Part shown: positions 49,101 to 57,653 of the stretch, one piece after another
Layout of the letters: each line of letters begins with the position of its first letter
How positions within the stretch are numbered: the stretch's first letter is position 1
Origin: Pteria penguin
Taxonomy: Eukaryota; Mollusca; Bivalvia; Pterioida; Pteriidae
NCBI GenBank assembly: GCA_035048485.1
Contig: CM068580.1
Span: 39,917,585 to 39,981,584, forward strand
Direction: 5' to 3'
Length of the DNA: 64,000 nt
Position numbers and translations under genes: made by a program
The notes under the pieces: model-generated
What the model saw: the letters and a program-made list of their open reading frames with translations, nothing else
Told to the model about the DNA's origin: nothing
Databases searched by the model: none

Positions 49101-49580
49101 ATTCTGCTTTTCATTTGTGTATAAATAGTTTTGGTAAAAGTTCTTCTAGTGAGGTTTTACATTAGACAACATTCAAACAGGTTGTCTCTTTATGAGACAG
49201 AAACAAAAAGAGTTTGGATTGCTTTCTGTTTTATAACTCTGCCTGGTTTTGTGTTGACTGTTCTGGAAAATTCACAGATGTTCAATTTAGCCTCTGTATG
49301 TATATTATGTAGTTTGTAAGTTGTGCATATATTAAGTTTCAAAATGTTACTAGTTATTCAGTGTATAAAAGGAAATGAATTCTTTGTTATACATGTATTG
49401 AAATTACCAAGTCTAGAACACAATATTCATAAACATGAATTTGTATAACTATACGGAGAGACAGTTTGTTTAGAAAAGTGACAACATTTTGTATGTAAAG
49501 CTCATTATTTTGTATACACAACAATATTGAGGTTAACTGCCCTAAATCTTTTTTCCAGTTCTTTCCGTATTCGACTTTAA
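34184..49580 (+). CDS. CIB1: CIB1-like calcium- and integrin-binding protein (complete, 7 exons, 184 aa)
   Basis: This is a myristoylated EF-hand regulator of the CIB family (integrin alpha tails and kinases in vertebrates). Exons are 34184-34234, 43753-43787, 43968-44064, 46607-46754, 47312-47424, 48857-48945 and 49559-49580. All are in phase and total 185 codons including the stop. The N-terminus MGGSQS fits an N-myristoylation signal. [11 protein letters not shown] and LPELQVNPF match the CIB N-terminal half, where EF1/EF2 do not bind calcium. EF3 loop [12 protein letters not shown] and EF4 loop [12 protein letters not shown] follow, with APDFINSFRIRL at the end. SVFSD and [12 protein letters not shown] favour CIB1 over CIB2-4. 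In both calcium loops position 6, normally Gly, is Asp. Intron 1 (9.5 kb) is packed with transposons. Confidence 0.93.
34346..35408. mobile_element. Tc1/mariner-like non-autonomous element, 1059 bp
   Basis: The left end TA|CAGTCATTTTCCCAGTTC (34346) and the right end GGAACTAGGAAAACGACTG|TA (to 35408) form inverted repeats of about 22-24 bp bordered by TA, the Tc1/mariner target duplication. A further copy of 'ttcggaactaggaaaa' lies inside at about 34994. No transposase is seen. It begins 111 bp after CIB1 exon 1. Confidence 0.65.
34400..34470. repeat. Poly-T / (ATT)n low-complexity tract
   Basis: A T run passes into (TTA)n and then an inverted (TAA)n. The arms can pair over about 14 bp around 34441. 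It is simple sequence inside the Tc1/mariner-like element. Confidence 0.8.
36974..37011. repeat. Perfect 38-bp palindrome
   Basis: GCAGAGACATATATACACA is followed directly by its exact reverse complement. There is no spacer and no mismatch. It lies inside the foldback element. Confidence 0.9.
37474..37525. repeat. Hairpin with 22-bp perfect arms
   Basis: Arm 37474-37495 (gcaagtagtggccctaaatg + aa) pairs perfectly with 37504-37525 around an 8-nt loop. Imperfect pairing extends outward. It lies inside the foldback element. Confidence 0.9.
38220..39480. repeat. Old tandem-core repeat with AAGGTCA-type words
   Basis: 'catcatagaaaaaccttgtg' and 'cactatagaagtcacagttt' recur at about 38920 and 39065, and further decayed relatives occur near 39340 and 39470. 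Words such as 'aaaggtcaaaggttaaggtc' are scattered. It resembles the cores of the neighbouring CTCTTGTT-ending elements, but no ends could be assigned. Confidence 0.5.
39507..42069 (-). mobile_element. Large Helentron-like element (AGCTCACCTG ... CTCTTGTTT family)
   Basis: The left end is a strong hairpin, AGCTCACCTGAGCC-AAA-GGCTCAAGTGAGCT (39507-39537). The right end has CTCAGGTGAGC (an inverted copy of the left terminus), the small hairpin GGCCCACTTGGGCC (42048-42061) and CTCTTGTTT. Inside, a unit of about 400-550 bp recurs four to five times (for example 'ggtggcgccacca' at about 39701, 40204 and 41060). A segment with a tRNA B-box-like word 'ggttcaaatccagctgtggt' followed by poly-T occurs twice (about 40785 and 41633). 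It encodes nothing recognisable. Asymmetric subterminal inverted repeats plus one terminal hairpin fit Helentrons. The class is inference. Confidence 0.6.
42134..43018 (+). mobile_element. Helentron/'pearl'-like element with AAGGTCA core, copy 2
   Basis: It begins ATGCTCCCCGAAAACTTGTG and holds about four copies of a roughly 145-bp unit ('tcatatctcctatacctttc', 'cttcaccaaaatgtt', 'tcaaggtcatttctgaaagg'). It then continues, as in copy 1 at 361-1028, with 'gatatccatatgatacattg' and 'gaattgagtcatca', and ends GGGAGCATACATCAGTTTTA / CTGATACTCTTGTT. The two copies agree over their shared length but differ in the number of core units. Confidence 0.6.
44400..45145 (+). mobile_element. Related element with core of about 148 bp and CTCTTGTT end
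   Basis: Around five units recur ('ggtcactactggtaaaaag', 'ccaaaccaaattttgatata', 'tcaaaaggggaagatgcc') at about 44430, 44575, 44725, 44893 and 45013. The stretch ends GAGCATACACTTTATGAACA and TGCTCTTGTT (to 45145), like the two AAGGTCA elements. The left terminus was not found. It lies in CIB1 intron 3 (44065-46606). Confidence 0.5.
45220..46260. repeat. Fragments of AAGGTCA-type repeats in CIB1 intron 3
   Basis: Two similar stretches carry 'aaaggtcaaggtcaca' (45268 and 45794), followed by 'atggataattgaa' / 'ctggacaacttga' and 'tttacatcag' / 'tttacacctttcattg'. They are parts of the same superfamily. Between them (45360-45640) is a stretch with 'ggacgtcactcggcg', with no gene seen. Confidence 0.4.
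46980..47240 (+). mobile_element. tRNA-derived SINE-like element
   Basis: An A-box-like word TGACTAAATGG (46988-46998) is followed 44 bp later by a B-box-like word TGTTTGACTCCC (47032-47043), the geometry of a tRNA promoter. The body contains GCACGTAAAAGATTCCTCACT (47117-47137). A near-identical word lies in inverted orientation at 32355-32375. It lies in the CIB1 intron before exon 47312-47424. Confidence 0.45.
47722..47805. repeat. 76-bp perfect palindrome
   Basis: Positions 47726-47801 are an exact palindrome centred on TGATCA (47761-47766), with no spacer. Pairing continues to 47722-47805 with one mismatch. It lies in the CIB1 intron between exons 47312-47424 and 48857-48945. Confidence 0.92.
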
Positions 49581-51820
49581 GGCCAGATGCAACCGTGTAG
49601 TTTGAAAGAAATACTGAATGATGAAGGATCTGAGTTACACAGCTGTGAACACAGGGACCATACTTATTTTAACATTTTTGTTGTCATCCAAGTCTACAAA
49701 CTAAAAATGCTTTCATTATCTTGCTACATACATATATTTTTGTATTAAGTTACTGTGATTATTGTACTGTATACATATGTATGCTCTTGTCATCTATGCA
49801 CTATAAATAGATCAAAGAAATCCTCTGCTGAATAACCAGAAAAATGTATATTTATACATGTGTATTCCCAGATGTCATTTTGAATGTACCTGTATCATGT
49901 TTCAATGTACTGTTTACCACTTTAATTGTATATAAAATTGCCATCTTATACAGAATGTTATAATATAAAAGTGTTGTTATTACATGTTACATTCATATTT
50001 TACAAACATTGTTTTATTTCTATTGGCAGAATCTGTCTGCAAGAAAAAAAAAGCTCAATTTATATTTGAAAACTTTTTTTCAGGAATTTTAATGTAAATT
50101 GTAATGGTAGAAAATAACCTAATATATTTATTTATAAAATAGCATAGGTAATTGATATTGCCTTGTTGAACTATCATGGACCCTTGATGAAACTGTACTT
50201 TGGAGTTCAGTTTTTGTTAATGCACATAGTAGAGATTTATGAATTGTTTTTTCACAATTTCACCAAGGCTTGGGATTACAGTTAAACTAAGTAACACAAT
50301 CCTCATTTCATTCATGTATGTGATTGATGTGTTATATTGATATTATAGTGAAGAAAGGTTGTGATTTTAAATCGACTGTTAAAAATGCTCTTACTTGTAT
50401 AGTACCCTATGATCAAGGTCTCCTGTCTTTGGTGACATTTTTCACAAATTTCTAGTAGATTTATAGAATTAATCTCACCATAATAAAGTTTTCTCTCCAT
50501 AGAGTATCATATAATCCAAACTAAGTAAAACTATTTTACATTGAAAAGTGATAAATTCTCTGAATGATAAGGTCTCTAGGTATACATAGTTAATTTTTCT
50601 TCATGTATTTCATTTTTGTAGATAAAAGGATATGCTTATTCAGATGTGTGCAATTTTCTTTTTTATTTAAATACCTGTATTTATAAATCTTTGATCATTT
50701 GCTACATTTTCTGTGTTTATCATGCAATTGATGAAGGATAAAAAAAATTAACATACACTGTATCAAGAATTTGAAGATAGAAAAAGAGTTACAAAATAAT
50801 TTTAGTACAATTAAGTAGAGGTTGTAGAGAAAAGTAAAAATATTTTTTTAATTTGGTGATATCCATCAGCTTTTATGTTTGGATTATGTTTTGATAACTA
50901 GTCATTCAAATGAAATACATGTACTTCTCACACATAACTTTTGGTGGTGCTGGTTAACCTCCTACTGTTTTCACGATAAAATAAAGTTATTCCTCTGTTT
51001 TGTATTGTTATTTTTGTTATTTACATCTTTTAAAGGTTATAAAAACCTAACAAATCTGGTAACACAGCAGAAGATGGTAACACAGCCTTAAATGTAATCA
51101 CCATAATTTGTGTATTTATTTTAGTGGGATTAATACTTCAGAAGAGTTCTGTGATAATTCATGACCTCACTTACTCAGATTATTTAAAGACAGAGAGATG
51201 GTCGGTGATAAGTCATGCTGTCTCGCTAGCTTTAGTTCAGTCAGTATTTTGATCTGTTTTATATTTTACCTCATTAAAATGTATGGTACAATAGTAGAGG
51301 GTTATTGCTTGTCAAATATCGAAGAGTAGGCAATTCCTTAATGTGGTACCAACATCATATCCATATGTATAACATTACTATATGCCTATAGACATATGGC
51401 AATAAGACTTTTAAAAATTTGGGGACTGGGGCATTATGAAAGCTAAGAAAAGTTACCCTGTCCCTTTCCTGTATACCCTGTAGATATACCATAATCAACG
51501 ACAATAATTAGGCATAATTAGATCAAATAGGCCCGCCTAATAAACAGAGATTGTAATACACCGGTCCATATTTCCATCAAGAAAACGATCTTTAGAGAAT
51601 TTTAAAAATCATGCGTGCGTGACGCCATAACGTTTATACCCCCAAGGTTTGCGTCTCATGGCTTGAGAGAGTAAATTGGATAAGTGTATTTATCATTTTA
51701 TGACGAAAAATTTCGGACGACTTAATATACTTACAAACAATTTACGTCTCGGCAGACAATGGAAGACTGATATCGCATCGACTCATTGGTTTGCGTTAAC
51801 AGAGCTAATACGAAGACCGC
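49581..51820 (+). other. CIB1-like 3' UTR candidate and AT-rich intergenic DNA
   Basis: The stop codon is at 49578-49580. A hexamer in 'aaaataaag' near 50983 could end a long 3' UTR; nearer signals are weak. No other gene or repeat was recognised, and the short frames here lack any protein feature. Confidence 0.35.
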
Positions 51821-51824
51821 AATA

Positions 51825-52185
51825 AAATTTTCAGTTTAAAAACAACTAATTTGCATATTAATTAACTCATTTGTTACATTTTTACCTTCTAATACATAGT
51901 TCTGTTTATTTATCTTTTTGATTAAACATTTGTCTAAGAGGTCCATGCAATAAGATATATTCGCAAATGTGACAACAGTAACAAATTTTAGGCCCGAATC
52001 CACAAATTTTCAGTTTAAAAATAACTCATTTGCATATTAACTAACTCATTTGTTACGTTTTTACCATCTAATATGTATTTGTTTATCTTTTTAGTTAAAC
52101 ATCTGTCTTATAGATCCATACAATAAGATTTATTCGCAAATGTGAAAACAATAATAAATTTTAGGCGCGAATCCATAAATTTTGT
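51825..52185. repeat. 179-bp tandem duplication
   Basis: 'aaattttcagtttaaaaa' at 51825 starts a unit repeated at 52004 with an offset of 179 bp. Both copies contain 'tttgcatatta', 'actcatttgttac', 'ttcgcaaatgtga' and 'caataagat'. A third start ('ccataaatttt') appears at about 52170, where the match stops. Confidence 0.8.
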
Positions 52186-52420
52186 TGACGGTAGTGGAGG
52201 TCCATCCAGGACAAATTTATCGAGAGTGTTCAACTCTGTCTTTAGGAGTAAATTTGCCTAGTTTAAAACAAAATTTATCAAGAAATATTTATTTCTATAT
52301 TTTATATATTATATATTTTTGTTGAATTACAGGTTGTGTCTGGATCACAAGTTCCTATCCCAAAATTTACAGATAGGTTTGTTGGGGGGGGGGGGGGTTC
52401 CTGACATGCAAAATATATCC

Positions 52421-52888
52421 TACTGTCCGCGCCACTCACTCTGGAAACTGGAAAATCTGGATTTTCAGTTATTCATCTTCAGAATAATTTCAAAAAGGCA
52501 AAACCATTCGATAGATCTTGTTTAGTCGTAACTTTTGTTGTACGCTATATGTTTGTATGAAGAAGCGTTCATATTTTATAGAAAAAAATCAATTTTAGAT
52601 AGGGCGATTTCCATGCTAAATTTTGACGTGACGTCGCCAAGTTTCCCATAGACTAAATGTTAAACATCGGCGACGTCACGTCAAAATTAACATAGAAAAC
52701 GTCATAGCTATCTAAAATTATTTTTCCCTATAAATTACAAATGCTTCTTCGCAGAAACATATAACTTGCACAAAAGGTTACGACTAAACAAGATATGTCG
52801 ATTGATATTAATTTTGTAAAACTATTTTAAAGATAAATAAGTAAAAATCTAGATTTTTCGGTTTACAAAGAGAGTGGCGCGGACAGTA
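52421..52888. mobile_element. Tc1/mariner-like foldback MITE, 464 bp
   Basis: TA|CTGTCCGCGCCACTC at the left and GAGTGGCGCGGACAG|TA at the right are exact inverted ends flanked by TA. The two halves (about 52423-52638 and 52669-52886) are inverted copies almost throughout, for example GACGTGACGTCGCC against GGCGACGTCACGTC, leaving about 30 bp in the middle. The transcript would fold into one long hairpin. No reading frame is present. A G-run lies just outside the left end. Confidence 0.8.
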
Positions 52889-53238
52889 AGCGTGCTTACA
52901 TTTTTTTACCATGAACTCTCAGTATAACGACCCATATACTTATTACATAGCTCGGGGGGGGGGGGGTGTTTCCCAGTTTCAGCTGCAGTCGGACCAACAC
53001 ATTAATTGAAATGTAAGCACTTACAAACTAAATTTATCAGCGATATTTCAAGCATGTTCATGAAAGCATTTGCGCTTCCAAGAAAGAGTTCCATCTTGAC
53101 CACTATATATATCATGTTTTATGCGCCTGTCATATATGACCGAGGGGGTGTATATAGTATTGCACCTCGCCCTCATTTTAATGAAACTTGGTACAAACAA
53201 TTTGAAGATCATAATATGAAGATATGCATACTGTAAGG

Positions 53239-53286
<48 letters not shown>

Positions 53287-53297
53287 ATATATATATG
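53239..53297. repeat. (AT)n microsatellite
   Basis: An AT dinucleotide run of about 55 bp has one interruption (atctat). It is flanked by repeat-derived DNA ('gaaacttggtacaaacaatt' upstream, a relative of 'agatttggtgcaaatacaga' at 53930). Confidence 0.9.
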
Positions 53298-53549
53298 TTA
53301 GTAAATTCTATTTGTCTTTGCAGCTATTCCTCAACCCCTCGGAGGATTTCAACAAGAGATGTCAGAAGACAATATAGCTCGCCGATGGAGTATTGTCAGA
53401 GGGAAAGCATGTATTTTCAATGTTCATTTAATTCAAGGTGAAGTCCAAGGTAATGGTAAAAAAAGACCAGACGAAAACTCTAGTCACAATGAATCTACAG
53501 GTGAAATCCCTATCACTAATATTTCAAAAGAAAAGGCTCAAGTGAAAGT

Positions 53550-54021
53550 TTAGGAAAAGTAGGTCAAATTCCAAGGTCAAGGTCACAGGGTCAAAAGTCA
53601 TGGTATCTAATGAAAGGTCTTGATACGAGGGGCCTATGTGTGAACTATCAAAGCCCTACCTGTGTTGGTTCAAAATTCATATCCCAGTTTAACGTTTTGA
53701 AAAGTAGACCAAAGTTCAAAGTCAAGTGTCATGGTATCAAATGAAAACTCTTGACACGAGGGACCTATATGTGAAGTATCAAAGCCCCACCCATATTCAA
53801 CCATTGGTTGAAAAAAAAATATAGCCGAGGTTAAAGTTTTTGTGCTCGAGGAGCCGACGCCGACACAGTATGAGTATGACAATAACTCTCCGGACATTTT
53901 ATCCCAGCGAGCTAATAAGATTTGGTGCAAATACAGATCACAATATTGTAGATGTGCATATCTAGAGGAGAATTGTGTCCAGATTTGTTTACAGGAGTTA
54001 TGACCCATGGACTTATATTAA
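53550..54021. repeat. Repeat with 145-bp tandem duplication, upstream of the LINE
   Basis: 'aaaagtaggtcaaatt' (53555) and 'aaaagtagaccaaagtt' (53700) begin two similar units 145 bp apart. Both contain 'gtcatggtatc', 'cttgacacgaggg' (or a variant), and 'tcaaagccc'. The first contains TCAAGGTCA (53577-53585). A tail with 'ggagccgacgccgacacag' follows. This looks like another AAGGTCA-type repeat into or next to which the LINE fragment inserted. Confidence 0.55.
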
Positions 54022-56784
54022 TTTCAAAATAATATCTTATTCAAAACACATGTATCTACGGGAAAAATTACTTTCTTCAATCATAATGGTGCGTCAGTGA
54101 TTGATTATGCGTTAGTAAACGAATCTGCGATGGGAATTATAGAGTATTTCGAAGTTGAAAAATTCAACCAGTTTTCAGACCATGCGCCGATTAATGTAAA
54201 AATTCACACTAGAGTACAAGAGAATTCTACTAACATAAGCACACCAACTGTGAAAACAAAATACAAGTTCAACACCGACAAACGCAATGAAATCAGCGAA
54301 AAATTAGAACAACAAAGGAATGCGCTTAACGATATACTAAATCAACCTTTACATGAATATTCACAACACTCGATAGATAACATAATATCGAACTTCTCGA
54401 CAACCTTGGCTGAAATTTTTGAGCCGTACTGTAAATACCAATACACAGTGAGCGGCGAGCAAGCTGCACGAGATAAGGAAACGGACTATAAACCGTGGTT
54501 TACAGACGAATGCATTACAGCACATAGGCATTATATAAGAGCACTAGAAAAGTTTAATTCCGACAGAAGTTTTAGGAATAGATTAAGTCTATCATTTCGC
54601 AAACATAAGTACAAATGTTTAGAAAAAAAGTTGAAAGCGAATTTTAAAAGACAAGAGGGAAATATGATAGAAACACTTCGTAAAACTAACCCCAAGCAAT
54701 ACTTCAACATTTTCAAGAAAAAACAACCATCGCAAAAAGTTAATATTAATGTCGGTGACTTTTACGATCATTTCAAGGGCATGTCATTAAGTGTGGTTGA
54801 TTTTGTTGAAGACTCAAATGTTCAAGACTGCGTTTTTGATGAATTAGATATAGCATTTTCTGAAGAGGAAATATTAAAAGTGTTAAATTCACTAAAAAGG
54901 AACAAATCGCCAGGATTTGACAATTTTTTAAATGAATATTTCATTGAGTTTAAGATGTATTTTCTGCCCTTATTTTGTAAATTGTTTAATAATATATTTA
55001 ACAACGGTATTTTCCCTTCCTCTTGGGCAAAAGGAATTATTATTCCAATACACAAGAAAGGTAATATCAACGATACAAACAACTATCGCGGTATTACTCT
55101 TGTGAGTAATCTTGGCAAAATATTTACGTCAATTTTGAATAATAGACTTTATGAGTGGAGTTCAAAGTATTCTGTGTTGACTGACGCTCAGTTTGGTTTT
55201 AGGAAAGGGTTTGGTACAGTAGATGCTATATATGCATTGCATGGCATTGTAAATGAATTTCTTTCTAAACGTAAACGTCTTTATTGTTGTTTCATTGATT
55301 ATCAAAAAGCTTTTGATAATATTAGCAGAGCAAAACTGTGGTTAAAACTCCAACAACAAAATATCCAAGGTAAAATGTTACGTATTATTAAAGCATTATA
55401 TTGTAATGTAAAGACATGTGTCAGATTTAATGAACAGTTTTCCGAGTTTTTTGATAACACGCTCGGCCTTTTTCAGGGCGAGCCCCTTTCGCCTATTCTA
55501 TATTCTTTATATGTAAATGATATGGAAATGGAATTAATGAAATCATGTGATTCGTTATTATTTCGGGATTTATCACTTTTACTCTTGATGTATGCAGATG
55601 ATACTGTTATTTTTTCTGATTCTGTACAAGGTCTTCAAAATATGTTAAATAGCTTAGCAAAGTATTGTGATGATTGGAAACTGCAAGTCAATATAAATAA
55701 AACAAATATTGTTGTTTTTAGAAATGGTAGAAATTTAAAGGAAAATGAGCATTGGTTTTATAAAAATGTAGATATAAAAATTGTCGATTCATTTGTTTAT
55801 TTAGGCATTGTGTTTGCACAAAATGGTAAATTCACTGCAACTCAAAAGCAATTAGCTACACAGGGCAGAAAGGCGTTATTTTCTTTACAAAAGTACTTTA
55901 CGCAATATCACTTTAATGTATCTACAAAATTGTCAATATTTGATACATATATTTCTAGTATTTTAAATTATGCATGTGAAATTTGGGGATTTCATTCTTG
56001 TAAAGACGTAGACAAAATTCATACAGATTTTTGTAAAAGAATTCTTTATGCACCAAAAAGAACATCAAATATTGCTGTCTATACTGAACTTGGAATTTAT
56101 CCTTTGTACATTACTAGAAGAGTGCGTGCCTTAAAATATTGGTTGAAATTACTAGAAACTGACAATTGTATTTTATCAAATATATATCAACAACAATTTC
56201 ATTTATGTATTAATAATCCCACAAAGCGAGTTAACTGGGCTAGTCATATTATGCATGAACTACTTTCATCTGGTTTTGGAGATGTGTGGTTATCACAAAA
56301 AGTTATTAATAAAGATTTATTTATTCAAGAATATATTCGAAGACTTCAAGACATTTATATTCAAGGAACACATGCTACTCTTAATTCTTCTAATAAATAT
56401 TTTTTGTATAAACATATTGTTAATATTTCGGATATGCAATTTTACTTGAAAAAATCACTACCGGTAAATTATCAAAAATTATTAACAAAATATAGATTAT
56501 CTCTTCATGATCTTGAAATAGAAACTGGCAGGCATAGAAACATCGAAAGGTCACAGCGAAAATGTTCTCTCTGCAATATAAACGATTTGGAAGACGAATT
56601 ACATTTCATTTTAAAGTGTCCGGTTTATATTGATATTAGAAAAGTATATATAAAACCATATTATTTTAAATATCCATCTATGCTGAAATTAGTTCAACTT
56701 TTTACAAATGAAAATTACACACAAATTATTAAATTATGTAAATATTTAAAATCTGCTGAAATTTTGAGAAAGTCACTATTATAA
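54022..56784 (+). mobile_element. 5'-truncated non-LTR retrotransposon (LINE), open ORF2
   Basis: The frame is open from just after a stop at 54019-54021 to TAA at 56782-56784, about 920 codons. It begins inside the apurinic-type endonuclease (GASVIDYALV, then SDHAPI at about 54178), so most of the endonuclease is missing. The reverse transcriptase is complete: NYRGITL, QFGFRKG, FIDYQKAFD (about 55290), FQGEPLSPILYSLYVND (about 55480) and the catalytic YADD (55591-55602). The motif B glutamate (QGEP) differs from the common QGDP. Near the C-terminus a CSLC...H...C zinc-knuckle-like motif (about 56563-56620) is present. I cannot fix the clade. The 3' UTR probably ends near 57000 ('taataacaataaac'). 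Target duplications were not identified. Confidence 0.88.
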
Positions 56785-57009
56785 AAATCTCTTTTACAGT
56801 ACCCGGATTCATTTGACTTACATTTATTGATGTATTAATTGTTTTGTATATTCATTAATAATGTTACCTTTTTCCAATGTTTACCTTAATTTTATCTCAA
56901 TTATACATATTATTTATATACTTATATTTTGTTCAATAATTACTTATATGTCTATGTTGTACCTATAGGCCAGATAGGCCTTTGGATCTTTAATAACAAT
57001 AAACTATAT

Positions 57010-57653
57010 ATCTTGAAAATAGTGCTGCGGCGGGGACAATCGTTGCGCACTGACACATCTATAATTTGGTTATTTTCATCTATTTATTTACAAGTTCTGA
57101 GACACGTGTTTTAGATTACAAATATTGTAACTTAATTATTGCCAAATTGGCACTAAATTGCGCAGCACGCGTAAAAATCACTTATTAATATTATGTCCCA
57201 CAAGTCGTTTTATATGGATTTAAAGTAATATGATGTAAATTTGTACATTTAGCATATTTAATTATAAAAAGAAGAAAAGTTAGAAATGTATATTCGGTTT
57301 GACTGATAATTTTTCTTTGTACATAGGGCCTATGTATATACACTTTCCACATGCGCTTTAAATAAATTAGAGTAACCTCCCTTGTTGTTATCAACGTAGC
57401 TAGGCAAAAATTATATTACTCCGCAAAGAATATTGAACAAATACTCCAACAACATTAATTTATTTGAAGAAAACTTTTCGTAATAATGTTTTTTAATTAC
57501 TCTATGTATACTAACTATATATGAATCGCCCTGTAATTACGAAATACATATGTTCGATTATGTACTACTTTATCTGTCGTATTACAGAGTTAGTGTGCAG
57601 AGGCTACGTGTAAACAACGTCCACATTGTTCTGTTCCCTGTCTGTTTAACATC
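57010..57653 (+). promoter_or_regulatory. Upstream region of CIMIP2C
   Basis: This is the unique-looking DNA between the LINE tail and the start codon. No repeat or exon was recognised. The 5' UTR and promoter of CIMIP2C must lie here, but I see no decisive core element. Confidence 0.35.

Noticed and set aside
53359..53553. 64-codon frame (MSEDNIARRWSIVRG...) preceded by ttgcag
   Set aside because: It lies between repeat fragments next to the LINE, with no donor or partner exon. It is probably transposon debris.
54531..55082. Minus-strand frames inside the LINE
   Set aside because: They are shadows of the reverse transcriptase frame.
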